Shown here: positions 8,573 to 17,610 of the stretch, piece after piece
Layout: the number at the start of each line of letters is the position of its first letter
How positions within the stretch are numbered: position 1 is the stretch's first letter
Assembly (NCBI GenBank): GCA_963771025.1
Contig: CAVYRL010000004.1
Coordinates: 1 to 64,000, forward strand
DNA from: Miltoncostaea sp963771025
GTDB lineage: Bacteria > Actinomycetota > Thermoleophilia > Miltoncostaeales > Miltoncostaeaceae
DNA: 64,000 nt
Direction of reading: 5' to 3'
Notes under the pieces: generated by a model
Told to the model about the DNA's origin: nothing
Seen by the model: the letters and a program-made list of their open reading frames with translations, nothing else
Databases searched by the model: none
Position numbers and translations under genes: made by a program

Positions 8573-8929
8573 GTGCAGCTCTCCGACTACCTGCCGATCC
8601 TCATATATTTCGCCGCCGGCCTCGCCGTGGCCCTGGCGATCTTCTCGTTGAGCAAGGTGGTCAAGAGCAAGCCCAACCCCTCGAAGATCCTCCCGTACGA
8701 GAGCGGCATCCTGCCCCAGACGCCGGTGCGGCAGCGCTTCTCGATCGACTTCTACCTGACGGCGATGCTCTTCATCGTCTTCGACATCGAGCTCGCCTTT
8801 CTCTACCCGATCGCGGTGACGCTGCGCGACGACGGCCTGACCGGCCTGGTCGTGCTCCTCGTCTTCGTCTTCACGGTCGTCGAGGCTCTGGCCTACATCT
8901 GGAAGAAGGGGGCGCTCGAATGGCGCTGA
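8573..8929 (+). CDS. nuoA: NADH-quinone oxidoreductase subunit A
   Basis: Membrane subunit of complex I, 118 residues, with three hydrophobic helices. Family signatures are KPNPSKILPYESGI, FSIDFYLTAMLFIVFDIELAFLYP and the C-terminal EALAYIWKKGALEW. GTG 8573 follows GAGGG at a suitable distance and gives the usual length. First gene of the nuoA-N operon; its end overlaps nuoB by 10 bases. Confidence 0.95.
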   Translation: MQLSDYLPILIYFAAGLAVALAIFSLSKVVKSKPNPSKILPYESGILPQTPVRQRFSIDFYLTAMLFIVFDIELAFLYPIAVTLRDDGLTGLVVLLVFVFTVVEALAYIWKKGALEWR

Positions 8930-9510
8930 TCCCACCGCCCGGAAGCCCGATCGAGCGCGCGCCGCGCACCGACCCCGAGATCGACCGCGACCTCCGCGAG
9001 GTGGAGGAGCGCGACTTCGAGAAGAGCCTCCTCATCACGACCTTCGACAAGGCCCTCGCGTGGGCGCGCTCCAGCTCGATCTGGCCCGCCACCTTCGGCC
9101 TCGCGTGCTGCGCGATCGAGATGATGCACACGGCCACCCCGCGCTACGACATCGCGCGGTTCGGCGCCGAGGTGTTCCGCGCCTCGCCGCGCCAGGCCGA
9201 CCTGCTGATCGTCTCCGGCCGGGTCGCGCAGAAGATGGCCCCCGTGCTGCGCCGCATCTACGACCAGATGCTCGAGCCCAAGTGGGTCATCTCGATGGGC
9301 GCCTGCGCGTCCACGGGCGGCGTCTTCAACAACTACGCCCTGGTGCAGGGCGTGGACAAGGTCGTGCCGGTGGACGTCTACGTCCCCGGTTGCCCGCCCC
9401 GCCCCGAGGGACTGATCGAGGGCATCCTCATCCTGCAGCGCCTGATCGGGGCCAACGGGCTCCCGAGTTCCGCCGACCTGCGTCGCGAGCGCGCAGCAGC
9501 CGCTCGTTGA
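8920..9510 (+). CDS. nuoB: NADH-quinone oxidoreductase subunit B
   Basis: Peripheral-arm subunit carrying the N2 4Fe-4S cluster, the last cluster before quinone. The 196 residues contain the adjacent cysteines in FGLACCAIEMMHT, the third in MGACASTGG and the fourth in VPGCPPRPEGL. ATG 8920 lies inside the end of nuoA. The stop overlaps the TTG start of nuoC. A short charged N-terminal extension (about 25 residues) precedes the conserved core. Confidence 0.96.
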   Translation: MALIPPPGSPIERAPRTDPEIDRDLREVEERDFEKSLLITTFDKALAWARSSSIWPATFGLACCAIEMMHTATPRYDIARFGAEVFRASPRQADLLIVSGRVAQKMAPVLRRIYDQMLEPKWVISMGACASTGGVFNNYALVQGVDKVVPVDVYVPGCPPRPEGLIEGILILQRLIGANGLPSSADLRRERAAAAR

Positions 9511-9998
9511 GCGAGGTCCGCTCAACGATCGACTCCGCGGTCGCGGGCGCCGTGGTCGAGGAGATCAGCCACGCGGGCGAGACCACCCTCGAGATCGTCC
9601 CCGAGCGCCTGCTCGAGGTGGCCCGCTTCGTCAAGGGTCCGCCGCTCTCGTTCGTGCTGCTCTCCGACCTCAGCTGCGCCGACATCATCGAGGAGCCCGG
9701 CCGCTTCCGGGTCGCCTACCACCTGTTCTCGCTCGAGAGCGGCAGCCGCCTGCGGCTGCGCGTGTGGGCCGGCGCGGAGGGCGCGACGCCGGGCGGCCTC
9801 CCGGAGATCGACTCGGTCACCAGCGTCTGGGCCACGGCCAACTGGCACGAGCGCGAGGTCTACGACATGTTCGGGGTGCGCTTTCGCAACCACCCCGACC
9901 TCGCGCGCATCCTCATGCCGCTCGACTGGGAGGGGCACCCGCTGCGGCGCGACTATCCGCTCGGCGGCGAAGAGGTCCAGTTCACGGATGCCGTCTAA
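9507..9998 (+). CDS. nuoC: NADH-quinone oxidoreductase subunit C
   Basis: A 30-kDa-type subunit of complex I, 163 residues, not fused to NuoD. The signature region is NWHEREVYDMFGVRFRNH followed by RILMPLDWEGHPLRRDYPL. I chose TTG 9507, which overlaps the nuoB stop (TTGA); no ATG or GTG start in frame fits the conserved N-terminus better. The stop is followed by an unusual structured 150-base spacer before nuoD. Confidence 0.93.
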   Translation: MSEVRSTIDSAVAGAVVEEISHAGETTLEIVPERLLEVARFVKGPPLSFVLLSDLSCADIIEEPGRFRVAYHLFSLESGSRLRLRVWAGAEGATPGGLPEIDSVTSVWATANWHEREVYDMFGVRFRNHPDLARILMPLDWEGHPLRRDYPLGGEEVQFTDAV

Positions 9999-10148
9999 GT
10001 GCACCGCCCCGAAGGTCATGTCGCGCTCCGCCTCGCTTTGCCGGCCCTCGGCCGGCCGGGGACTCTCCGCGGATCCGCGTCTTCCTGCGTCCTAGGCCCG
10101 CGGGATTTTCGCGGCCGGAGCATCAACGAACCTCCGGGGCGGTGCACT
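9998..10148 (+). repeat. structured spacer between nuoC and nuoD with 14-bp terminal inverted repeats
   Basis: The spacer is bounded by 14-bp perfect inverted repeats at 9998-10011 and 10135-10148. Inside are a 6-bp stem with 3-base loop (10041-10055), a 12-base palindrome containing GGATCC (10068-10079), and a weaker stem around 10094-10115. Folded as RNA this would be a closed multi-branch structure. No open frame worth calling lies in it. The right arm ends in GGTGCACTAG directly before the nuoD start, and the same decamer occurs before nuoJ. Confidence 0.55.
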
Positions 10149-10150
10149 AG

Positions 10151-11503
10151 GTGAGCCACGTCGAGATGGACAGCTCGGGCATCCCGGTCGCCGACGAGGC
10201 GCGCGAGGCGTTCGAGGCGGCGCGCCGCGAGGGCCGCGCCCTCACCGAGACCGAGCGGGCGATCGCCGGCGGCGAGGCGCTGACGCCCCAGGAGGCGCTC
10301 GCGAGCATCGAGAGCCGGGACGAGTCCACGCCCGGCTCGCGCCAGCCGATGATCATCAACCTCGGCCCGCAGCACCCCTCCACCCATGGCGTGCTGCGCC
10401 TGATCACCGAGCTCGACGGCGAGGTGATCCGCGATCTGCACCCGGTGATCGGCTACCTGCACACCGGCATCGAGAAGCAGTGCGAGAACAAGACCTACTG
10501 GCAGGCCATCACGCTGGTGACGCGGATGGACTACCTGGCGTCCTACTTCAACATCCTCGCCTACACGTCGTCGGTCGAGAGGCTGCTGGACCTGAAGGTG
10601 CCCGACCGGGCCCAGTACATCCGCGTGATCATGTGCGAGCTCAACCGCATCACCAGCCACCTGGTCTGGCTCGGCACGAGCGGCCTGGAGCTCGGCGCGA
10701 TCACGATGCTCTTCTACTCGTACCGCGAGCGCGAGAAGGCCCTGGACCTTGGCGAGATGATCGCCGGCGACCGCATGAACACGCGCTTCTTCCAGGTGGG
10801 CGGCTGCGCCGACGACATGCCCCCCGGCTTCGAGACGCGGCTGCGCTCGTTCATCGACGAGATGCCCGGCCGCATCGACGAGTACGAGGAGATGCTCTCC
10901 AACAACCCGATCTGGATCGACCGCACCAAGGGCGTCGGGGTGCTCCCCGCGGAGCAGCTCCTCGACCTCGGTGTCACCGGGCCCGCCCTGCGCGCCGCCG
11001 GCGTCGACCTGGACCTGCGCAAGGCCGCGCCGTACTCGGGCTACGAGCACTTCGACTTCCAGGTGCCGCTCGGGACGACGGGCGACGCGTACGACCGGTA
11101 CACGGTGCGGATGCGCGAGATGCGCGAGTCGGTGCGCATCATCGGCCAGGCGCTCGACGGCATGCCCGAGGGCAGCCACATCGCCGACGACCGCAAGGTC
11201 GTGCTGCCGCCGCGCGGCGAGCTGAGCACCTCGATGGAGGCGCTGATCCATCACTTCAAGCTGGTCACCGAGGGCTTCCACGTGCCCGAGGGCGAGGCCT
11301 ACTCGGCGGTCGAGAGCCCCCGTGGCGAGATCGGCTGCTACGTGGTCGCCGACGGCTCGCCCAAGCCGCGCCGCGTGCACATGCGCGATCCCAGCTTCGT
11401 CAACCTGCAGGCGCTGCGGCCGATGGCCCGCGGCTCCTACCTCGCCGACCTGATCACGATGATCGGCTCGCTCGACAACGTCATGGGGGGCGTGGACAGA
11501 TGA
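10151..11503 (+). CDS. nuoD: NADH-quinone oxidoreductase subunit D
   Basis: The 49-kDa subunit, which forms much of the quinone site with NuoB. 450 residues. Core motifs: NLGPQHPSTHGVLR, HPVIGYLHTGIEKQCE, and the C-terminal ESPRGEIGCYVVADG and MRDPSFVNLQAL. About 65 residues precede the conserved core, rich in Glu, Ala and Arg, longer than in most relatives. GTG 10151 is the first start after the spacer; a start within the extension cannot be excluded. No clear Shine-Dalgarno sequence is visible. Confidence 0.95.
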   Translation: MSHVEMDSSGIPVADEAREAFEAARREGRALTETERAIAGGEALTPQEALASIESRDESTPGSRQPMIINLGPQHPSTHGVLRLITELDGEVIRDLHPVIGYLHTGIEKQCENKTYWQAITLVTRMDYLASYFNILAYTSSVERLLDLKVPDRAQYIRVIMCELNRITSHLVWLGTSGLELGAITMLFYSYREREKALDLGEMIAGDRMNTRFFQVGGCADDMPPGFETRLRSFIDEMPGRIDEYEEMLSNNPIWIDRTKGVGVLPAEQLLDLGVTGPALRAAGVDLDLRKAAPYSGYEHFDFQVPLGTTGDAYDRYTVRMREMRESVRIIGQALDGMPEGSHIADDRKVVLPPRGELSTSMEALIHHFKLVTEGFHVPEGEAYSAVESPRGEIGCYVVADGSPKPRRVHMRDPSFVNLQALRPMARGSYLADLITMIGSLDNVMGGVDR

Positions 11504-12000
11504 CCCCGTCCGAGATCCTCGCCCACATCGACCCGATCCGGCACGAGTACGCCGAGTCGCGCTCGCTGATCCTGCCGGCCCTCAAGTTCGCCCAGACCGA
11601 GAAGGGCCACCTGACGCGGGAGGACCTCGAGGCCGTCGCCGAGGCGACCGGCTTCACCGCCGCGTACGTCGAGAGCGTCGCCTCGTTCTACGACCGCATC
11701 TACCTGAAGCCCACCGGCCGGCGCGTCGTGTCGGTGTGCATCACCCTCTCGTGCATGCTGCGCGGCTCGGACGAGCTGCTCGAGCACATGTGCCACCGCG
11801 AGGGCCTGCCGCACGACGGCGGCACCTCGGAGGACGGGGCGATCACGATCCAAGAGGCCCAGTGCCTGGGCTACTGCGACCGCGCGCCCTGCGCGCAGGT
11901 GGACGCCGAGGAGACCCGCGGCCCCCTGACGCTCGACGACGCGGATGCGCTGCTCGACGAGCTGCGCTCCACACCCCGCCCCGAGCGGCTCTGGAGGTAG
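11500..12000 (+). CDS. nuoE: NADH-quinone oxidoreductase subunit E
   Basis: The 24-kDa 2Fe-2S thioredoxin-fold subunit of the NADH module, 166 residues. Cluster cysteines are in VCITLSCMLRG (CxxxxC) and AQCLGYCDRAPC (CxxxC). ATG 11500 overlaps the nuoD stop (ATGA). It sits between nuoD and nuoF in the canonical order. Confidence 0.94.
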   Translation: MTPSEILAHIDPIRHEYAESRSLILPALKFAQTEKGHLTREDLEAVAEATGFTAAYVESVASFYDRIYLKPTGRRVVSVCITLSCMLRGSDELLEHMCHREGLPHDGGTSEDGAITIQEAQCLGYCDRAPCAQVDAEETRGPLTLDDADALLDELRSTPRPERLWR

Positions 12001-12002
12001 GG

Positions 12003-13309
12003 ATGCCGATCGAGAACATCGTGTACCGGCAGCGGGCCGCCGGGAAGCTGCTCACGCGGCTCGCCGACTATCGCGATGCCGGCGGCTACTCGGCGCTGCA
12101 GAAGGTGCTGACCGAGATGGACCGCGACGAGACGCTCTACGCGTTCCTGCGCTCGGGTCTGCGCGGCCGCGGCGGCGCCGGCTTCCCCATGGGCCGCAAG
12201 GCGAGCTTCATCCCCAAGGAGTCGGCGCTCGCCCCCTATGTGGTGTGCAACGCGGACGAGAGCGAGCCCGGCACCTTCAAGGACCGCGAGATCATCGAGA
12301 CCAACCCCTTCCAGCTGCTCGAGGGGATCGCGGTGGCCGGCTACGCGATCGGCGCCAAGAGCGCGGCTACATCTACGTCCGCGGCGAGTACGAGCACCAG
12401 GCGCGCGTGCTGGACGACGCGCTGCGCCAGGCCTACGAGGGCGGCGTGCTCGGCTCCGGGATCCTCGGCAGCGGCTTCGCCTTCGACATCACCATCTACC
12501 GCGGCGCGGGCGCCTACATCTGCGGCGAGGAGACCGCGCTGCTCGAGAGCCTCGAGGGCAAGCGCGGCCAGCCGCGGCTGAAGCCGCCGTTCCCCGCCGT
12601 GGCGGGCCTCTACGGCGCGCCCACGCTGATCAACAACGTCGAGACGCTCAGCTCGCTGCCGCCGATCATCGAGCGCGGAGCCGACTGGTACGCCTCCATG
12701 GGCACGGAGAAGAGCACCGGCACCAAGGTCTTCTCGATCTCGGGCCACGTGATGCGCCCGGGCAACTACGAGATCGTCATGCACGACACCACGCTGCGCG
12801 AGCTGGTCTACGACATCGCGGGCGGCTTCCGCGACGGGCGCGATTTCAAGGCGGCCTGGGTCGGTGGCTCGAGCGTCAACGTGGTCGGCGAGGAGGCCCT
12901 CGACACCCCGCTCGACTACGAGTCGCTGGCGGCGGCCGGCAGCTCGCTGGGCTCGGCGGGATGCATCGTGATGGACGATTCCGGCAGCATCGTGCGCTCG
13001 ACGCTGCGACTGGCGCACTTCTACCGCCACGAGTCGTGCGGCAAGTGCACCCCCTGCCGCGAGGGCACCCTGTGGCTGGAGCGGATCCTGCAGCGGATCG
13101 TCGACGGCGAGGGCCGCATGGAGGACCTGGAGCTGATCGACTCGCTCGCCGGCCGCATGGTCGGCCGGGTGCTGTGCGCGCTGGCCGACACCGGGGTGCT
13201 CCCGGTCGTCAGCGCCGTCAAGCGATTCCGCGAGGAGTTCGTGCAGGCGATCGAGGAGGGCGGGGAGCGGCGTCCCGAGCCCATGATGGAGGTGGCCGTC
13301 GGTGGCTGA
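12003..13309 (+). CDS. nuoF: NADH-quinone oxidoreductase subunit F, one single-base frameshift
   Basis: The NADH- and FMN-binding subunit carrying the N3 4Fe-4S cluster; about 435 residues once repaired. Motifs: RGRGGAGFPMGRKASF for FMN and NADH binding, NADESEPGTFKDRE, GAGAYICGEETALLES, and ESCGKCTPCREGT for the cluster. ATG 12003. The frame breaks near 12363-12367: GYAIGAKS reads on as the expected GYIYVRGEYEH only in the next frame. Adding one G there (GCGGGC for GCGGC) restores the protein, and the span is one base short of whole codons. The subunit is essential for complex I, so sequence error is the likely cause. It overlaps nuoG by 8 bases. Confidence 0.9.
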
Positions 13310-15587
13310 TTACGCTCCGGTCGATCTCACCGCCGAGGGGCAGGTCGAGTTCGAGCTGAACGGCCGCAAGGTCACGGCGCCCGCCGGCACCCTCCTGGTC
13401 GACGCCGCGTACGCCCACGGCGTCGAGGTGCCGGTCTTCTGTTACGAGCCGCGCCTGGGCCCGCCGGTCGGCGCGTGCCGCATGTGCCTGGTCGAGATCG
13501 AGGGCATGCGCGGCCTGCAGACGGCCTGCAGCACCCCGGTCCAGCCCGACATGGTGGTGCACACCAACTCGGCGCTGGCCAAGGACGGGCACGACGGCGT
13601 GCTCGAGTTCCTGCTCGAGAACCACCCCCTCGACTGCCCGGTGTGCGACAAGGGCGGCGAGTGCCCCCTGCAGGACCGCACCTTCACGTTCGGCCCCGCC
13701 ACGACGCGGTTCGTCGAGACCAAGCGGCACTTCCCCAAGCCGCTCGACCTCTCGTCGCTGATCGCCCTCGATCGCGAGCGCTGCATCTCGTGCTGGCGCT
13801 GCGTGCGCTTCAGCCAGGACGTGGCCGAGGACGGGCTGCTGATCATGGAGGACCGGGGCGCCGGCTCCGAGATCGCCACCTTCACGGGCGACCAGTACGA
13901 GGGCCGTTTCACCGGCAACATCATCGACATCTGCCCGGTCGGGGCGCTCACCAGCATCCCGTACCGCTTCACGGCCCGGCCGTGGGACATCCAGAACACG
14001 CCCTCGGTGTGCGGCGGCTGCCCGGCCGGCTGCAACGTGGAGCTGACCACCCGCGAGGGCCACGTCGCGCGCGTCAACGGGCGCCCCGAGCCCAACTACG
14101 CGGTGGAAGAGGGCTGGCTCTGCGACCGGGGGCGTTTCGCGTACCCGGGCGACCGCTCCCCCGATCGTCTCACCACCCCGCTGATCCGCGACGAGGGCAA
14201 GACGCGTGACGCGAGCCTCGACGACGCGGTCGAGGCCGCCGCCCTCGTGCTCAAGCACGGCGGCCGGGTCGGCGTGCTCGTCGGACCGACGGCGACGGTC
14301 GAGGAGGGCTACCTGGCCCAAGAGCTGGTCTCCGCCCTGCCGGGCGCGATCATCCAGCGGCTCGGCATCCCCGGGCAGGGGCTGGACGCGCTTCGCTCGC
14401 AGCCCTCGGCGCAACTCGGCGACCTGGACACGGCCGGCGCGCTGCTGATCGTGGGCGGCGACCCGCCCGACCAGCAGCCGGTGGTGGAGCTGCGCGTCCG
14501 CAAGGCCCACCGCCTGGGCGCGAAGGTCGTCACCCTGGGCGCGCGCGCCCACGACCTGGAGCCGCTGGCGACCGCGACACGCGTCCTGCCCGGCGGCCTC
14601 GCCGCGGCGATCGAAGCCGTGGAGCTCCCCGAGGGCGACCTGATCGTGCTGTGGGACGAGGTCGATCTGGCCGCCGAGCCGGACGCCGCCGCCGCGCTCG
14701 CCCGACTGGTGGCCGGCCGCGACGCGCGCCAGCTCGAGCTCGGCGCCGACGTCAACGGGGCGGGCCTGCGCGCCCTGGGCCTCCAGGCCGCGGGCGTGCT
14801 CGAGGCGGCGTCGGCCGGCGAGATCGACACCCTGCTGACCATCCACGCCGATCCGCTGCTCGGCGCCGGGGCCTCGGACTGGGGCTGGGCGCTCGGCCGT
14901 GTGCGCACCCAGATCGCGCTCGGCTCGCACGTCACGCCGCTCGTCGACAGCGCCATGGTCGTGTTGCCCGCCGCGACATCGAACGAGACCGAGGGCGTCT
15001 ACGTCTCGATGAACGGCCGCGCCCAGCGCCTGCGCCCCGGCGCCGTGCCGCCCGAGCACGCCGCTCCCGGCTGGGAGCTGCTGATCGCGCTCCAGCACCG
15101 CCTCGGCGTGCCGCCGCCGTACCGCACCGCCGCGCGGGCCTTCGCCGCCGCGGCCGCGTCGCGTCCGGCGCTCGCCGGCCTCAGCTACGACGCGCTCGGG
15201 GTGCTCGGCGCCGTGATCCCACCGACCGCCCCGATCTCGCCCAACGGCGCCAACGGCCCGCGCGAGATCGCCGGCACCGGGCTCGCCCTGGTCACCACGG
15301 AGCGCATCTTCGGCAACGCCATCACCTACCGCTCCGACGCGCTCACGGCCGTGCGCACCGGCGCCGAGGTCGTCCTCAACCCGGCCGAGGCCGCGCGCCT
15401 CGGCATCGACCCCGGTGACGCCGCCCGCCTGCGCTCGCCCCACGGCGAGGTCACCCTGCCCGTCCGTCTCGACGACGCCAACCCCGCGGGCGTGGCCCAC
15501 GTGGCCATCGGCGTCCCCGGCGCGGGCGTCGAGCGGCTGCTGCCCTCCGACCGTGGCCCGGTGCGGGTCGAGGTGACGGCCGCCTGA
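13302..15587 (+). CDS. nuoG: NADH-quinone oxidoreductase subunit G
   Basis: A 761-residue iron-sulfur subunit of the NADH module. Domain order: a 2Fe-2S ferredoxin fold (residues 10-95, with CYEPRLGPPVGACRMC), the His-Cys box NHPLDCPVCDKGGECPLQD, a 4Fe-4S domain (RCISCWRCVRFSQD and ICPVGALT), then a molybdopterin-oxidoreductase-like domain starting at VCGGCPAGCNVEL, with a C-terminal beta-barrel region. The stop overlaps the ATG of nuoH (TGATGA). Start GTG 13302 lies inside nuoF. Confidence 0.95.
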   Translation: MADYAPVDLTAEGQVEFELNGRKVTAPAGTLLVDAAYAHGVEVPVFCYEPRLGPPVGACRMCLVEIEGMRGLQTACSTPVQPDMVVHTNSALAKDGHDGVLEFLLENHPLDCPVCDKGGECPLQDRTFTFGPATTRFVETKRHFPKPLDLSSLIALDRERCISCWRCVRFSQDVAEDGLLIMEDRGAGSEIATFTGDQYEGRFTGNIIDICPVGALTSIPYRFTARPWDIQNTPSVCGGCPAGCNVELTTREGHVARVNGRPEPNYAVEEGWLCDRGRFAYPGDRSPDRLTTPLIRDEGKTRDASLDDAVEAAALVLKHGGRVGVLVGPTATVEEGYLAQELVSALPGAIIQRLGIPGQGLDALRSQPSAQLGDLDTAGALLIVGGDPPDQQPVVELRVRKAHRLGAKVVTLGARAHDLEPLATATRVLPGGLAAAIEAVELPEGDLIVLWDEVDLAAEPDAAAALARLVAGRDARQLELGADVNGAGLRALGLQAAGVLEAASAGEIDTLLTIHADPLLGAGASDWGWALGRVRTQIALGSHVTPLVDSAMVVLPAATSNETEGVYVSMNGRAQRLRPGAVPPEHAAPGWELLIALQHRLGVPPPYRTAARAFAAAAASRPALAGLSYDALGVLGAVIPPTAPISPNGANGPREIAGTGLALVTTERIFGNAITYRSDALTAVRTGAEVVLNPAEAARLGIDPGDAARLRSPHGEVTLPVRLDDANPAGVAHVAIGVPGAGVERLLPSDRGPVRVEVTAA

Positions 15588-16579
15588 TGAACGAGGCTTT
15601 CCTCGAGATCCTCGTCAAGGCCATCGTCGTCGTGTTCGTGCTGATCACGGGTTTTGCGTACACCCTGCTGTGGGAGCGCAAGCTGATCGGCCGCTTCCAG
15701 GCGCGCTACGGCCCCAACCGCGCGGGCCCGATCGGCTACATGCAGCCGCTGGCCGACGTGGTGAAGCTGATCTTCAAGGAGGACTTCGTCCCGGCGGGGG
15801 CCAACCGCCTCCTGTTCCAGATCGCGCCGATGATCTCGGTGTTCGCCGCGGTCTCGGCCGTCGCGGTGATCCCGTTCGGCGGCGATGTCGAGATCCTCGG
15901 CTACAACGTCCCGCTGGTGGGCGCCGACCTCAACATCGGCGTGCTCTTCCTGTTCGCGCTCAGCGGCCTCGGCTTCTACGGCCTGATCCTCGGTGGCTGG
16001 GCGAGCGGCAACAAGTACAGCCTGCTCGGCGCCGCGCGCACCGCGGCCCAGCTGGTCTCGTACGAGGTGGCCATGGGCCTCTCGGTGATCGGCGTGATCA
16101 TGATGGCCCAGAGCCTCTCGCTGGTGGACATCGTCCACGCCCAGCAGGACTCCACGTGGTACATCCTCTTCCAGCCGCTGGGATTCGTGATCTTCCTGAC
16201 GGCGGCCGTGGCCGAGACCAACCGCGCGCCCTTCGACCTGCCGGAGGCCGAGTCCGAGCTGGTCTCCGGCTACCACACCGAGTACGGCGGCCTGAAGTTC
16301 GCCATGTTCTTCCTGGCCGAGTACGTGAACATGATCATCATCTCGGCGCTCGGGGCGACCCTGTTCCTGGGGGGCTACTCGGGGCCGTTCCTGCCGGGCT
16401 TCCTGTGGCTGATCATCAAGATCGCCGTTCTGCTCTTCCTCTTCATCTGGCTGCGGGCGACACTGCCACGGCTTCGCTACGACCGCCTGATGAAGTTCGG
16501 ATGGAAGATCCTGCTGCCGCTGGCGACGCTGAACCTGGTGGTCACGGCCATCATCGTCGCCCTGGGATTCTCGAACTGA
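15587..16579 (+). CDS. nuoH: NADH-quinone oxidoreductase subunit H
   Basis: Membrane subunit linking the quinone site to the proton channels, 330 residues with about eight hydrophobic helices. Signatures: WERKLIGRFQARYGPNRAGP, PLADVVKLIFKED, and the quinone-site loop AETNRAPFDLPEAESELVSG. ATG 15587. Confidence 0.96.
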   Translation: MNEAFLEILVKAIVVVFVLITGFAYTLLWERKLIGRFQARYGPNRAGPIGYMQPLADVVKLIFKEDFVPAGANRLLFQIAPMISVFAAVSAVAVIPFGGDVEILGYNVPLVGADLNIGVLFLFALSGLGFYGLILGGWASGNKYSLLGAARTAAQLVSYEVAMGLSVIGVIMMAQSLSLVDIVHAQQDSTWYILFQPLGFVIFLTAAVAETNRAPFDLPEAESELVSGYHTEYGGLKFAMFFLAEYVNMIIISALGATLFLGGYSGPFLPGFLWLIIKIAVLLFLFIWLRATLPRLRYDRLMKFGWKILLPLATLNLVVTAIIVALGFSN

Positions 16580-16592
16580 TGGAGACGCGCTG

Positions 16593-17048
16593 ATGGCAAT
16601 CGACGAGTCACTCAAGGGCTTCGCGGTCACCTTCCGCACGATGCTGCGCAAGCCGGTCACGATCGGCTACCCCGAGCACAAGACGCCCGTCTTCCCGCGC
16701 TTCCGCGGCCGCCACCGTCTGTGGACCCACGACAACGGCCTCGAGAAGTGCGTCGGCTGCTCGCTGTGCGTGGCCGCCTGTCCGGCCGACTGCATCCGCG
16801 TCGTGGCCGAGGAGAACACGCCCGAGCACCGCGTGTCGTCGGGTGAGCGCTACGCGCGCATCTACGAGATCAACATGGCCCGCTGCATCTTCTGCGGCTA
16901 CTGCGAGATCGCGTGCCCATTCGACGCCATCACACTCGAGAACGAGTACGAGATGTCCGAGCGCACGCGCGGCGACCTGCTGTACGACAAGCAGATGCTG
17001 CTGGCCCCCCACCCCAAGCCGGTGCCCGTCCGCACCGAGGTCCCGTGA
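16593..17048 (+). CDS. nuoI: NADH-quinone oxidoreductase subunit I
   Basis: An 8Fe ferredoxin-type subunit with two 4Fe-4S clusters (N6a/N6b), 151 residues. Cluster motifs are CVGCSLCVAACPADC and CIFCGYCEIACPFDA. ATG 16593 is preceded by a GGAG-type ribosome-binding site. It is followed by a short spacer with an inverted repeat before nuoJ. Confidence 0.96.
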   Translation: MAIDESLKGFAVTFRTMLRKPVTIGYPEHKTPVFPRFRGRHRLWTHDNGLEKCVGCSLCVAACPADCIRVVAEENTPEHRVSSGERYARIYEINMARCIFCGYCEIACPFDAITLENEYEMSERTRGDLLYDKQMLLAPHPKPVPVRTEVP

Positions 17049-17085
17049 TCCGGCGCGCTGCACATCACCGCGGATCGGTGCACTA
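17047..17085 (+). repeat. short spacer between nuoI and nuoJ sharing motifs with the nuoC-nuoD spacer
   Basis: A 6-bp inverted repeat (17047-17052 and 17071-17076) is followed directly by GGTGCACTAG, whose last base is the first base of the nuoJ start. The octamer CGCGGATC and the decamer GGTGCACTAG also occur in the nuoC-nuoD spacer, where they are about 60 bases apart. No Shine-Dalgarno sequence is evident before nuoJ. This may be a shortened relative of that spacer. Confidence 0.4.
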
Positions 17086-17610
17086 GTGGGTGAGCGCATC
17101 GTCTTCACGATCGCCGCCGCGGCGGCGATCGCCTGCGCGATCCAGGTGATCACGTTCAAGGAGCCCTTCCGCGCGACCGTGTCCCTGATCGGGACCCTGC
17201 TGTCGCTGGCGGTGATCTTCGTGCTGCTCTCGGCGCCGTTCGTGGCGGCGATCCAGGTGATCGTCTACGCCGGCGCGATCGTGGTGCTGTTCCTGTTCGT
17301 GATCGCCTACCTGGGCGAGCGACCGGTGGCCGAGATCGGCGACCGCCTCGGGCGCTATCAGGTGTTCGGGTGGCTCGCGGTGATCATCATCGCCATCCAG
17401 GGTGTCGTCGTGCTCGCCACCACCCGGCTCCCCGGCTTCCGCGACGACCCGAAGGTGGTGGACGACATCGGCAGCCCCGAGGCCATCGGCCGCGCGTTCA
17501 TCGACCACTTCATCGTGGTCTTCGAGGCCACCTCGCTCGCCCTGCTCGTGGCCGCCGTGGGCGCCGTGATGCTGGCCAAGCGCGCGGTGCGCGCGGAGGG
17601 CGGGCGATGA
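17086..17610 (+). CDS. nuoJ: NADH-quinone oxidoreductase subunit J
   Basis: Membrane subunit of 174 residues with five hydrophobic helices. The signature is the VIVYAGAIVVLFLFVIAYLG region, containing the pi-bulge helix implicated in coupling. GTG 17086 gives a start just before the first helix. The stop overlaps nuoK (ATGA). Confidence 0.93.
   Translation: MGERIVFTIAAAAAIACAIQVITFKEPFRATVSLIGTLLSLAVIFVLLSAPFVAAIQVIVYAGAIVVLFLFVIAYLGERPVAEIGDRLGRYQVFGWLAVIIIAIQGVVVLATTRLPGFRDDPKVVDDIGSPEAIGRAFIDHFIVVFEATSLALLVAAVGAVMLAKRAVRAEGGR

Noticed and set aside
13218..15500. Long minus-strand open frame opposite nuoG
   Set aside because: Same GC-driven shadow effect; nuoG on the plus strand has all cluster-binding motifs.
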